64,000 nt of DNA, from positions 62,001-126,000 of the forward strand of contig CALJKV010000046.1 in assembly GCA_937974245.1 (NCBI GenBank). Reading direction: 5' to 3'. Made by a program: the position numbers and the translations under genes. This DNA comes from an uncultured Chloroflexota bacterium (lineage in GTDB: Bacteria > Chloroflexota > Anaerolineae > Aggregatilineales > Phototrophicaceae). The notes below the pieces were generated by a model that saw nothing but the letters and a program-made list of their open reading frames with translations, ran no database searches and had not been told where the DNA came from. Shown here in pieces: positions 43,685-52,682 of the stretch. The number at the start of each line of letters is the position of its first letter. Positions within the stretch are counted from its first letter, which is position 1.

Positions 43685-44667
43685 GAGAGCAGCCCTTTTT
43701 CGCGCAGCCAGGGGGCGCACTGCTGGATACCCTCTTCCAGGCTGGTTTTCGGTTGCCAGCCCAGCAGTTCCCGCGCTTTTGCCATGCTGTAGGTGCGCTT
43801 TCCGGTTACGTAAGGGATCAGCGCCGGGACATCCTGCGGCTCGCCTCGTAAGGTCATCACCAGTTCAGCCAGCGGCGCGCTTAGTTGCGCCGCCCACACC
43901 GGCAGCGCCAGCCATGCCTGGTGACCTGCCAACTGTGAATACCCCCCCAGGAACTCGCGCCAGGTGGGGGCAGGGTCGTTTACAGCGTTAAACATCTCGT
44001 TCTCCGCCGCCGGATGCTCCGCCATGAGCAGCATCAGGTCTATCAGATCATTAATGTAAATGGGGGCAGGGTTTCCACCGCCATCACCTAGGAACGGCGT
44101 GGGTTTCAGCCGGGCAAGTCGGAACAGCAGCAGCGTCCATGCGTTGCTGCGTGGCCCGTATATCATGCCGGGACGCACAGTGCTGTAAGGGACACGGCGT
44201 TTCTCCCCGATCTCCCGCACGATGCGTTCGCCCTCGGCCTTCGTGCGGTTATAAGCCACACGCCCCGGATTAAGGGGAGTCTCCTCGGTAATGTTCCCGC
44301 TGGCCGCGTATCCATAGACCGCGATACTGCTGACATGCACGACCCGCTGTACACCCGCCGCTGCCAGCATCACGTTTCGGGTGCCGTTTACATTGACCTG
44401 GTGTTGGTGCGCTAAAGACCCATTGAGCGCCGCCGCGACGTGAAAGACAATGTTGCAGCCATGCGTGACAGCATCCACCCGCCCCGCGTCGGTAATATCT
44501 CCCTGGATGATTTCCACATTCGGAACATCCCGCAAAAAACGCCCCTTTTCGGGACTCCGTGCCAGCGCCTTAACGTATGCGCCGTCAGTACCCAACCGCC
44601 GCGCCAATGCCCCGCCTACAAACCCGGTTGCGCCTGTAACCAGAACCGTTTTTCCTTGTAGTGACAT
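43681..44667 (-). CDS. NAD-dependent epimerase/dehydratase (extended SDR)
   Basis: A 328-residue extended short-chain dehydrogenase. The NAD-binding motif VLVTGATGFVGGALARRLG is at residues 8-26, and the active site YNRTKAEGERIV (Tyr and Lys of YxxxK) near 145. FHVAAALNGSL and STVRPGMIYGPRS match the family. Extended SDRs act on nucleotide-sugars or on 3-beta-hydroxysteroids; NAD(P)H-dependent lipid or sugar reduction is possible. The ATG at 44667 is chosen, with AGGAAG upstream; the longer reading from 44712 has no site. It is coupled to the methyltransferase by the TTGA overlap. Confidence 0.9.
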   Translation of the reverse strand: MSLQGKTVLVTGATGFVGGALARRLGTDGAYVKALARSPEKGRFLRDVPNVEIIQGDITDAGRVDAVTHGCNIVFHVAAALNGSLAHQHQVNVNGTRNVMLAAAGVQRVVHVSSIAVYGYAASGNITEETPLNPGRVAYNRTKAEGERIVREIGEKRRVPYSTVRPGMIYGPRSNAWTLLLFRLARLKPTPFLGDGGGNPAPIYINDLIDLMLLMAEHPAAENEMFNAVNDPAPTWREFLGGYSQLAGHQAWLALPVWAAQLSAPLAELVMTLRGEPQDVPALIPYVTGKRTYSMAKARELLGWQPKTSLEEGIQQCAPWLREKGLLS

Positions 44668-44727
44668 AGCTTTCTTCCTGCTTTCCCATACCTGTATCTG
44701 CAAGGAAACCACCAGGATAAATGGGAT

Positions 44728-44756
44728 TCGTAGGGGCGCACCGCGGTGCGCCCACG
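44728..44756 (+). repeat. Palindromic intergenic repeat
   Basis: GGGCGCACC (44734-44742) and GGTGCGCCC (44745-44753) are perfect inverted copies, a 20-bp palindrome including the central GC. Flanking CGT and ACG extend it with a 2-base bulge. The preceding GTAGGGGCGCA recurs at 40154. It resembles REP-like elements. Confidence 0.65.
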
Positions 44757-44815
44757 TTACAAATATATGATAATCGGATTGGCTATCTGGCTAACCAGCT
44801 AATGGGCTGCTTTCG

Positions 44816-46630
44816 TCAATCTCCGCTCCGCGCCAGTTCCAGCAGCCCTTCACGGAATTGCATCGTGTACAGCCTGGCATACAGCCCATCCTGTACCATC
44901 AGTTCATCATGCGTGCCGAGTTCAATGATATGTCCATCGTCTATCACAGCCACCCGCTGGGCGACTTTAACCGTACTTAGCCGGTGCGCGATGATGATCG
45001 TCGTGCGGTTCTGCATCAGCCGCGCCAGCGCCTCTTGTACCAGATGCTCACTCTCGCTGTCTAGGCTCGACGTGGCCTCGTCAAGCAATAAAATGCGCGG
45101 GTCTTTCAGAATTGCCCTGGCAATCGCCACCCGCTGCCGCTGCCCGCCGCTTAAGCGCACCCCTCGTTCGCCCACAATGGTCTGGTAGCCGTCGGGCAAA
45201 CTGCTGATAAACTCATGCGCGTTGGCCGCTTCCGCCGCTGCGAAAACCTCGTCTTCACTCGCATCCAACCGCCCGTAACGGATATTCTCGTAGATGGAGC
45301 CGCCGAATAACAGAGTTTCCTGGGGAACAATGCCGATATGCTGGCGCAGACTGGCCTGGGTCACACTCCGCAGCGGGATACCATCAACTGAAACTTCTCC
45401 GGCTACAGGATCATAGAAACGTGGAATCAGGTTAAACAGTGTACTTTTTCCCGCCCCACTCGGCCCCACCAGCGCCAAAATCTCGCCCGGCTGAATCTCC
45501 AGGTTAATATCATGTAGCACCGTTTCACGTTCGTCGTAGCTGAAGGCCACATTCGTAAACGTTATTCCCCCGGTGATATTTGAAAGGGTGGTTGCATCCG
45601 GGGCATCAAGTACATCCGGTTGGGTATCCAGCAGTTCAAAAACCCGCCGGGTTGCCCCCAGTGCCTGCTGGAACTGGCCGTACAAACTTGCCAGTGATGC
45701 TAGCGATTGCGCGACTGTTAGACCGTAAATCAAAAACGCGATGAGTTCCCCGCCGCTCAACCGGCCATCCAACACTTCGCGTCCACCAAACCATAGCACC
45801 CCGGCCAACCCGCCAAACGCCAGAAAGCCCATCAGCGGTTCAAGCAGTGAGCGGATTCGCAGCAGCCGTACCGCCGCCTTGAATGCCGACCAGACAGCGT
45901 TATTATAACGGGTAATCTCATACGGCTCGCGAACGAAACTTTTCACCTCACGGATGTTCTGCATAACTTCGGTAGCGACCACGGTGGATCCCGCCAGCTC
46001 GTCCTGGATACGCGTGCTGGCCCGCGACATGAACACACCAAAAGCGCCGCCAATTGCCACCAGTACTGGCGTCAGCAGCAGGATAAACAGGGTCATGCGC
46101 CAGTTGAGCGCCAGCATCACGATCATCGCGCCGATCATAACCAGGGATTGTTGCAGCAGCGTGTTGATATTGTTGGTGAGTACCGTGCGTACCATTGTTA
46201 CGTCGCTGGAAAGCCGCGATATCAATTCGCCCACCCGCCGACTGGTGTAAAAACCCAGCGAGAGCATCTGAAGATGTTCGTAAAGCTCCAGCCGCAGGTT
46301 CACAACCAGTTTTTCGCCAATATAGTTGAGGTTGTAGCCTTCCAGCGCCCAGGCCAACACTTGAAGCATAAATACAAGCAGCAAGGCAGCACTGATCTGG
46401 TCAAGTTGCTGTACGTTCCCCGCTTTCAGAACCGAATCCACCACATTAGAAATTACCGCCGGGAATACCAGGCTCATTCCTGCTCCCAGGGGCAGCACCA
46501 GCAGTGCCAGCGCCAAACGCAATTTGAATGGCGATAGATACCGCAGCAGCCGCCACCAGGCAACTGGCGATTCGGGTTCTGTAGTTTCTTTCTTGCGCCG
46601 GAACAGCCGGAAACCTTCGCGTTCGCTCAT
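44816..46630 (-). CDS. ABC transporter, fused permease and ATP-binding (MsbA/MDR type)
   Basis: A 604-residue half-transporter, expected to work as a homodimer exporting lipids, drugs or peptides. Residues about 25-325 are an ABC membrane domain with six helices. The nucleotide-binding domain has Walker A GPSGAGKST, the Q-loop in HIGIVPQETLLFGGSI, the signature LSGGQRQRVAIARAIL, Walker B RILLLDEATSSLD and the switch His in IIAHRLSTV. No partner half-transporter is encoded nearby. It is not clearly in an operon with its neighbours: 148 bases separate it from the epimerase gene and 90 from the lipoprotein gene. Confidence 0.94.
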   Translation of the reverse strand: MSEREGFRLFRRKKETTEPESPVAWWRLLRYLSPFKLRLALALLVLPLGAGMSLVFPAVISNVVDSVLKAGNVQQLDQISAALLLVFMLQVLAWALEGYNLNYIGEKLVVNLRLELYEHLQMLSLGFYTSRRVGELISRLSSDVTMVRTVLTNNINTLLQQSLVMIGAMIVMLALNWRMTLFILLLTPVLVAIGGAFGVFMSRASTRIQDELAGSTVVATEVMQNIREVKSFVREPYEITRYNNAVWSAFKAAVRLLRIRSLLEPLMGFLAFGGLAGVLWFGGREVLDGRLSGGELIAFLIYGLTVAQSLASLASLYGQFQQALGATRRVFELLDTQPDVLDAPDATTLSNITGGITFTNVAFSYDERETVLHDINLEIQPGEILALVGPSGAGKSTLFNLIPRFYDPVAGEVSVDGIPLRSVTQASLRQHIGIVPQETLLFGGSIYENIRYGRLDASEDEVFAAAEAANAHEFISSLPDGYQTIVGERGVRLSGGQRQRVAIARAILKDPRILLLDEATSSLDSESEHLVQEALARLMQNRTTIIIAHRLSTVKVAQRVAVIDDGHIIELGTHDELMVQDGLYARLYTMQFREGLLELARSGD

Positions 46631-46658
46631 GCTCGTCAGCCCTCTCTCAAATCAATAC

Positions 46659-46700
46659 GTCTACCAGGCACTTCAAACTCAGGACACAGCCCTCAGTGCT
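46659..46700. repeat. Degenerate heptamer repeat tract
   Basis: In the 90-base gap, bases can be parsed as loosely similar 7-mers (GGCACTT, CAAACTC, AGGACAC, AGCCCTC, AGTGCTG). It resembles the clearer heptamer run at 61950-61977. Weak on its own. Confidence 0.3.
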
Positions 46701-46720
46701 GTATACGCATGAAGCGGTGA

Positions 46721-48154
46721 TTAGTTTTCGCCGGTTTCCATCTGGATGGCTTCTACCGCTAGTTTAGGGAAGTAACTGGTGTTCCACAGCCCGAAGTGGT
46801 GGTCAGGGCTGTCTGGGCTGGGGCAGGCGGGTTCAATGCAGGTGACGGTCAGCGGGAAGTCAAATGCCGTCCACACCAGCCACCCGGCCAGTGCGTTGTT
46901 AGTCGCTGCATCCAGCGCTTGTCGCAGCGTGTCCGCCTGTGCCCGTTCGTCCGATTCGTAGGTGCTGTAACCGACGGCGCTCAAAAGAATCGGCTTGTCT
47001 GTTGTGGCGGTCAGCACCGCAATGCGCTGCCGCAGCGCGTCCACACTTCCGAAATGCTGGAAACTCAGGAAGTCCACTGCCGGGAGTGCTGCTTCGGCGT
47101 CATCGCCCCAACTGGTAGTAATCAGGTGGTTGGTGTCCACTCGACGCACCAGCACCGCCGTTTCTACCAGCCATTCCAGCACTTCGCGCCGTTCAGCCCT
47201 GCCTTGCAGGTAATCACTATCGCCGCCTTCCCGCAAATCCCACGCCAGCAGCGCCGGTTCATCCCGGTAGCGACTGGTGAGATAGACGATTTGCTCTACG
47301 GTGTGGCGCGGGCTGCTGTACAGCGGAAACGTCTCCAGGTCAGGGGCATCATTCAATGTGAGTATCAATCGGAAGCCCTTGTCTGCCGCCGCCAGAATCA
47401 GCGCGTCCAGCCGTGCGAAGGCATCCGGCACCGGCACTGCGCCATTGCCCGGACATGTGAACAGAACTTCGTGCCGCAGCCGGATTCGCAGTGTATTCAG
47501 CCCAGCCTCACGCATCAGGTCGAGTTCCTGATAAATGCTCTCAGCGTCATACGTCGTCATGAATCGCGCGTATGGCGTTGCCAGCGGGTAATACACCACG
47601 CCATACACTGGGAACGGCTGCCCGTCTACTATGAAACCTGACTCATTGATTTGGACAAACACCCCTTGTGTGGGGCGATATGGCTGCACGAGTGCCTGGG
47701 CGCTGGTCGCTTGCCCGCTGGCACAGGTGGATGGGGCAACCGGCGTATACACATTAAGGCGCTGCAAACCGGCAGTTGCTTCATACCCCTGTATGTTATA
47801 GCCCTGTGCGGCTTCATATGCGGCGATGGCTTCATCCCAGCGGCTGCGCCCTTCTAATAGCCCGCCGTAGGTGACATACGCGCTGTACAACCGGTCTACC
47901 AGCGGCGTTTCCCAACCGCAGTCGCCATCCAGCGCCCACAGCCCTTCTAACGCCTGGATCGCCAGCGGCCAATTGCGTTCCCAATAATCATCTGCCGCCT
48001 GGCACAGCGAGCGAAGACTGTTCATATCGAGGGTCGGAACAGGTGTGACCGCTTGCAGGCCGCTGCTGTTTTCCGGCGTAGCAACTGGTATACACCCAGC
48101 CAGAAAAAGTAAGACCGCCACCGCGATGAAATGAGTGTAAAGCCTGCCTGTCAT
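46721..48154 (-). CDS. Lipoprotein with TIM-barrel (GH5-like) domain, catalytic Glu apparently missing
   Basis: A 477-residue exported lipoprotein. Signal peptide FIAVAVLLFLAGC with the lipidated Cys at about residue 21. An N-terminal helical, TPR-like segment (about 45-135: DDYWERNWPLAIQALEGLWA) is followed by a (beta/alpha)8 barrel (about 165-465) with PFPVYGVVYYP and LMREAGLNTLRIRLRH, as in GH2/GH5 glycosidases. The position of the acid/base reads LAWDLREGGD, and the nucleophile strand reads PILLSAVGYS, where active enzymes have E-x-G. The barrel is thus probably a carbohydrate-binding pseudo-enzyme. ATG 48154 with AGGAT upstream gives a good signal peptide; the longer reading overlaps thrB. 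Confidence 0.75.
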   Translation of the reverse strand: MTGRLYTHFIAVAVLLFLAGCIPVATPENSSGLQAVTPVPTLDMNSLRSLCQAADDYWERNWPLAIQALEGLWALDGDCGWETPLVDRLYSAYVTYGGLLEGRSRWDEAIAAYEAAQGYNIQGYEATAGLQRLNVYTPVAPSTCASGQATSAQALVQPYRPTQGVFVQINESGFIVDGQPFPVYGVVYYPLATPYARFMTTYDAESIYQELDLMREAGLNTLRIRLRHEVLFTCPGNGAVPVPDAFARLDALILAAADKGFRLILTLNDAPDLETFPLYSSPRHTVEQIVYLTSRYRDEPALLAWDLREGGDSDYLQGRAERREVLEWLVETAVLVRRVDTNHLITTSWGDDAEAALPAVDFLSFQHFGSVDALRQRIAVLTATTDKPILLSAVGYSTYESDERAQADTLRQALDAATNNALAGWLVWTAFDFPLTVTCIEPACPSPDSPDHHFGLWNTSYFPKLAVEAIQMETGEN

Positions 48155-48158
48155 GCCA

Positions 48159-49076
48159 CTATCCTGTTGAACGGGCGACACTCACCTGGACACCCTGTGT
48201 ATCCACTGGCACAATCCACGAACGCGACGCCACCCCAACCTGCTCAAATGCGAATTCCATCGCCGCTGCGATCTTGTCATGTTTTTCGGCGGCGAAAGCC
48301 AGCAGCGCCGGCCCCGTCCCACTTAGGGTGATGGCCGTCGCCCCAGCCCGCCGCGCCATTTCACACACATGGTCATAACCGGGGATATGCTCTTTCAGAT
48401 GGGGTGTATAGAGCTTGTCATCCATTACCTGTGCCAGCAGTCGCAGATTGCCGGTGTGAAACGCTTCCAGCAGCAGCGGCAACCGGTTCACGTTATAGAG
48501 TGCGTCGCTCAATGCGACTCGTTCTGGGATAATCGAACTGGTATCCTCGGAGTAGTCTTCCAACTCTGGCACAACAACGACCATGGTGAATGAGCTGGTG
48601 GGCAGCGCCCGGTATATCAGGGCTTCATCCGCCATGATGCTCGTTGTCAACCCGCCCAAAAGTGCCGGGAGTACATGGTCGGGTTCGCCACTCATCTGTG
48701 CGGCCAGCGTTAGCACCTGCTGCCGGGAATACGGGTTGCCCAGCAGGTTGTTCGCCGCGATAATCCCGGCGGCGCGAAAAGCCGTTTCCGCCCCCAGACC
48801 GCTGGCGAAGGGAATATCGTTCTGGACGCGCATATGTACCCCCAGCACAGCCCGTTCTTGCTGTTGGAAAACGCGCATCATCCCCAGCGCCACCGGGTGC
48901 CGCAGGCCAGTGCTATACCGTCCCGCACCCTCTCCGGCGGTCTCCACCACCAGGCTGTCGTCATCGCGCCCATTGATCTCGATAGACATATACAGGCCAA
49001 CCGCCAGTCCCAGACTGTTCAGGCCAGGGCCGAGATTGGTGGCGGTTGCCGGGAGTTTAATCTTGACTCGCTGCAT
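48159..49076 (-). CDS. thrB: Homoserine kinase
   Basis: A 305-residue GHMP kinase that phosphorylates homoserine with ATP in threonine synthesis. The N-terminal motif KLPATATNLGPGLNSLGLAV is typical of ThrB. The ATP-binding loop IPFASGLGAETAFRAAG (about residues 86-102) corresponds to the GHMP P-x3-GLGSSAA motif. TLSGTGPALLAFAAEKHDKI is the C-terminal motif. Length is normal. No thrA or thrC lies in the window. It overlaps the upstream histidine kinase gene by 20 bases and precedes the lipoprotein gene by 4. Confidence 0.9.
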   Translation of the reverse strand: MQRVKIKLPATATNLGPGLNSLGLAVGLYMSIEINGRDDDSLVVETAGEGAGRYSTGLRHPVALGMMRVFQQQERAVLGVHMRVQNDIPFASGLGAETAFRAAGIIAANNLLGNPYSRQQVLTLAAQMSGEPDHVLPALLGGLTTSIMADEALIYRALPTSSFTMVVVVPELEDYSEDTSSIIPERVALSDALYNVNRLPLLLEAFHTGNLRLLAQVMDDKLYTPHLKEHIPGYDHVCEMARRAGATAITLSGTGPALLAFAAEKHDKIAAAMEFAFEQVGVASRSWIVPVDTQGVQVSVARSTG

Positions 49077-50145
49077 GGTGAGGTATTTCCGGTTGAACCG
49101 CTGGTAGGACGAAGGTGAAGGTGCTGCCGACTCCCAGGTTGCTGGATGCCCAGATGTCGCCGCCGTGCCGGGTAATAATTGTGCGTGTCACCGTCAGCCC
49201 CAGCCCACCGCCGGGGATATCGCGCACCTGCTCGTCTTTCGAGCGATACATCCGATCAAAAATGAGCGCCAATTCTTCGTCAGCGATCCCGATTCCCCGG
49301 TCTGCCACGCTGCAATACGCCTCGTGAACATCGCCCCAGGCATGAATAGCAATCGTTTGTTCCGGGTGAGAGTATACAATCGCATTATGCAGAATATTGT
49401 AAATCGCCAATTGCAGCCGTTCCGGGTCGCCCATCAGCGGTGGCAGCGGGTCTTGCAGGGAAATGGCGATAGTGACCTTCTGGGTTACAGCCAGCCCTGT
49501 CAGTTGGTGTACGGCTTTATTGATGATCGCCCCCAGCTCAATCGGACGGTGTGCCAGCGGCATACCCGCCTCAATCCATGCCAGGTCTACTAATGACTCG
49601 ACCACCTCATGTAACTTGGTAGTGGTTTGTCGGATTCGCCCCAGGAATTTGGCCTGCTGCTCGTTCAAGTCCCCGAATTTCCCGACCAGATCGGCATATC
49701 CGCCAATCGCCGCAATCGGGTTACGCAGATCATGCGCGATGGTATGTGCCAGCGTTTCCCGTCGCGAGTCCAGGTCCTGTTTTTCGGTGACATCATGCAG
49801 AATCACGACCCGTTCGCCGTTCCCTAACGTTGAGGCCACCCCTACCGCCAGTCGTCGCTTGGGCAGTCGGATGTCCAGCGTCTGGTCGCCGGGGCGGGTG
49901 AACAGATTGAGCAGTGCCGGATTGTGCCGCAAACACTGCTCCGGCTTCTTGCCGATTAACTCCTCAATCGGCATACTCAACATCGCCGCCCCTGCCGGAT
50001 TGACCTGTTCGATGATCCTGGCATGGTTGGTTAGCAGTATCCCGTCCGACGTGCTTCGGAAAATAAAATCATATGCCAACGTCACCGCTTCCGCCGGGGA
50101 AGCAGCCGTTTCTGCGGTTATGGTTGGCTGGTGCTTGCCACTCAT
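49057..50145 (-). CDS. PAS-domain sensor histidine kinase (soluble)
   Basis: A 362-residue kinase without transmembrane helices. The PAS domain (about residues 22-120) has DGILLTNHARIIEQVNPAG and VVILHDVTEKQDLD. HisKA follows, with His138 in TIAHDLRNPIAAIGGYADLV. The HATPase_c domain has AIYNILHNAIVYSHPEQTI, ADRGIGIADEELALIFDRMY and GGGLGLTVTRTIITRHGGD. No response regulator lies next to it. It is transcribed 10 bases after the (alpha/alpha)6 glycosidase-like gene and overlaps thrB, so it is part of a minus-strand unit of four genes. Confidence 0.93.
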   Translation of the reverse strand: MSGKHQPTITAETAASPAEAVTLAYDFIFRSTSDGILLTNHARIIEQVNPAGAAMLSMPIEELIGKKPEQCLRHNPALLNLFTRPGDQTLDIRLPKRRLAVGVASTLGNGERVVILHDVTEKQDLDSRRETLAHTIAHDLRNPIAAIGGYADLVGKFGDLNEQQAKFLGRIRQTTTKLHEVVESLVDLAWIEAGMPLAHRPIELGAIINKAVHQLTGLAVTQKVTIAISLQDPLPPLMGDPERLQLAIYNILHNAIVYSHPEQTIAIHAWGDVHEAYCSVADRGIGIADEELALIFDRMYRSKDEQVRDIPGGGLGLTVTRTIITRHGGDIWASSNLGVGSTFTFVLPAVQPEIPHHAASQD

Positions 50146-50155
50146 CCGGGTTGCT

Positions 50156-52561
50156 CTATTCGTTGCCTAATGAAGCGTCCAATACATCCTGCCACTTCTC
50201 GTTATTGAGTGTGACTGTATGGCCGGATGTAAACTGCACAGTGGTTTTTTCTCGTGTCCGCTGCACCGTCACGCCGTGCTGCCGAACAGTAACAGGCGTA
50301 TCCAGGCGATACTCGCCGCCTGTCCAGACTTTCGTGCTTGATATGATGCGTACACCGACAACGCGCAGGAACAGGTGGAGCGGAATGACGCCCCCCAGGT
50401 GCCCGCTTTCCCCCAGCCCTTGCGGTTCATCGCTATGATAGAACTCGAAGAACGCTTTTCGCCCCGTAATAGTCGTGGTCTGAACGTTGAGTAGTTGTTT
50501 GATTAGTCGGGACGCCAGATCAGGCCGCCCGTACTCAATCAACCCTTCGCCCACCAAGGTCAACCAGAACGGCCAGATACCCCCCGCGCCACTCGCGTTG
50601 CTGGGGTCGAAGTGACTGCCATTTGCCGGGTACATACTCACCCCGTTGGGACGCCAGAAACGGGATTCATCGGTCATCAGACGGATGATTTGCTCGGCGC
50701 GTGCTGGGGTAATCCCCGTTGACCACAACGGGAGCAGTGCCGTGATGTCCAGTTCAGTCGTATCTACGGTGCTGACATCCACGCGGTAGGTGCGGCTCAG
50801 GCCGTTCACGGTTATCCGATCCAGCATCGAGAAAATCGCCTCGCTGGTATATACGCCCCGCCCGGAAGACCACACTACCCGGTCACTGTCTGCCTGTTCC
50901 TTGATCCCCTCTCCGCCCGCATCCAGACCTTCTAATGTTAATGTCAGGCGTGGCACATGCCGCAGCCCGCCTTTCACCAGGATTCGCACCCGGTTAGGCG
51001 GCGTAATCCGTTCGGCAGGGAGCAGGTCATCCCCGACAGGGGCATCGTTCAGAATCGTCACGGCGCCGGTTGTCAGGTGGGTATCCCGGTCACGATAGAC
51101 ATAACGCCCCTCAGTTTCGTTCCAGAGCGATTCTAATGCGGTTTGCAGGGTGGCGATACGCGTCTGCAAATGGCGTTCATCGGTTTCGCGTCGTAGATAA
51201 TAGGCGATTTCTCGCAGGCTCTTCGCTTCTGAGAGCAAATACGCCATCAAGTCCGGGGATTCGGCGTATTGAATGTTCGCGCCTTGTCCCCAGCTTTGCC
51301 AGGCCGCAAAAGTCGGCATGAACGGATAGCCGGTCTGTTCTTCTCGCTGCCATTCCGGCAGACCATCGCCATCCTTGTCCATATCCGGGGCGAACCAGCG
51401 CTCAAAGAATTTCAGCAGTCCTGGAAACGCCGTCTCCAGAAATTGGGCATCCTCTGTGTACTGAAACACGCCCCAAGTCAGTCGTGCCAGTACGGGCAGA
51501 CACAACATCCCGCTGCGCTGTCCTTCCAGACCGGGCTTCCAGTCAATCCACCCATCGGCTTGCTGTACAGCCAGGTAATTGCGAATGACACCCTGTGCAA
51601 GTTCGGGGTTCACCGCGCCCATCGCCTGCGCCGCCAGGTACGCCAGGGTAGGGGGCTGCCCATCCCAGCCCCGGCTGTGGCCGCTACCGCCACTGAAACC
51701 ATCCACCGGCCTCCGGGTCGCCACGAAGGATGCAAAGGGCAGGCTGGCCGTCGGCTTGAGGAAACTCTGGATTAGCTGCTGGTAGGAAAGGGCAAAGGCC
51801 ATATCCATATCTGCATCGCCCGTCTGGATATGTGGAACAGACTGTGCAACCTTTTGCACTTGCTGGAAGTGCTGATCCCACCCTTCGTCTAACCACTTTT
51901 GCGCCAGACCAAGCGAATCGCGGACCGTCAATCGCCCGGCATGAACCCAGCGTACCGTTACAGACTCACCAGCAGTGATGGTGAAGTCACAGTAGACCTT
52001 CGGGCTGATGCCCAGGCCGGTATCTGTTTCGGCTGTGCCATTTTCAAGCAGGACCACCGGGTTCAGATTGCCGATTTTTCCCATACCTAGGGCGTACAGA
52101 CCGCCGGGCAGGGGAATGAGTTTTAGTGGCTGCTCTTTGCCTTTTGCCCCCACATGGCCGAAGAGCTCCAGACGCACCTGAACCGGGTTTTTCGCGGTGT
52201 TCCGCAGCGTAAAGCGTCCCCCTATAGCATGGGACTCCATAGCCCAATAGTCGGCGGTAAGCAGCAGTGAAGGCGTAAGGGCGGCATCAACTTGTGCATA
52301 ACCCGGCGCGAACGCAGTAATGACCGGCGGTTGGGCATAGGCCTGTGTCTGGTAAATGATGCGCCCGCCATGTGTCCATAGCGGGACGATGCTTGCCAAT
52401 CCGGTTCTGCCGCCATAGTTGGTTTGTAGTTTCAACGCCGGAGAATCGGTAACGCCCGGTGTCAGTTCCCACACCTGATCGTCATTGTAATCAGTGGAAC
52501 TCAGTCGGGCGTCGGCGGCCAGGGGCAAGGTGGCAATTGGTGTATGTAGTGTGTTAGTCAA
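50156..52561 (-). CDS. (alpha/alpha)6-barrel glycosidase-like protein, GH63/debranching type
   Basis: An 801-residue protein with no signal peptide. The N-terminal 235 residues are beta-rich. The next 450 residues are helical with signatures of (alpha/alpha)6-barrel glycosidases: SGGSGHSRGWDGQPPTLAYL, VQQADGWIDWKPG, PDMDKDGDGLPEWQREEQTG and GVSMYPANGSHFDPSNASGA, ending in HLGGVIPLHLFL. This resembles GH63 or amylo-1,6-glucosidase-like enzymes acting on alpha-glucosides. The catalytic acid cannot be assigned with certainty. The start is TTG at 52561 after GGGGGTT; no ATG precedes it in frame. It heads a minus-strand unit with a PAS kinase, thrB and a lipoprotein. Confidence 0.78.
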   Translation of the reverse strand: MTNTLHTPIATLPLAADARLSSTDYNDDQVWELTPGVTDSPALKLQTNYGGRTGLASIVPLWTHGGRIIYQTQAYAQPPVITAFAPGYAQVDAALTPSLLLTADYWAMESHAIGGRFTLRNTAKNPVQVRLELFGHVGAKGKEQPLKLIPLPGGLYALGMGKIGNLNPVVLLENGTAETDTGLGISPKVYCDFTITAGESVTVRWVHAGRLTVRDSLGLAQKWLDEGWDQHFQQVQKVAQSVPHIQTGDADMDMAFALSYQQLIQSFLKPTASLPFASFVATRRPVDGFSGGSGHSRGWDGQPPTLAYLAAQAMGAVNPELAQGVIRNYLAVQQADGWIDWKPGLEGQRSGMLCLPVLARLTWGVFQYTEDAQFLETAFPGLLKFFERWFAPDMDKDGDGLPEWQREEQTGYPFMPTFAAWQSWGQGANIQYAESPDLMAYLLSEAKSLREIAYYLRRETDERHLQTRIATLQTALESLWNETEGRYVYRDRDTHLTTGAVTILNDAPVGDDLLPAERITPPNRVRILVKGGLRHVPRLTLTLEGLDAGGEGIKEQADSDRVVWSSGRGVYTSEAIFSMLDRITVNGLSRTYRVDVSTVDTTELDITALLPLWSTGITPARAEQIIRLMTDESRFWRPNGVSMYPANGSHFDPSNASGAGGIWPFWLTLVGEGLIEYGRPDLASRLIKQLLNVQTTTITGRKAFFEFYHSDEPQGLGESGHLGGVIPLHLFLRVVGVRIISSTKVWTGGEYRLDTPVTVRQHGVTVQRTREKTTVQFTSGHTVTLNNEKWQDVLDASLGNE

Positions 52562-52682
52562 CCAGAACCCCCATTAATCGAGATGAAAAACACGCACCCG
52601 GGCATGATGCTCTACCGGAGATTACAGCAGGTGGTAGGGGCACCTCCCAGGTTGATGAGTAAGCGTACTACCTCCCACTATA

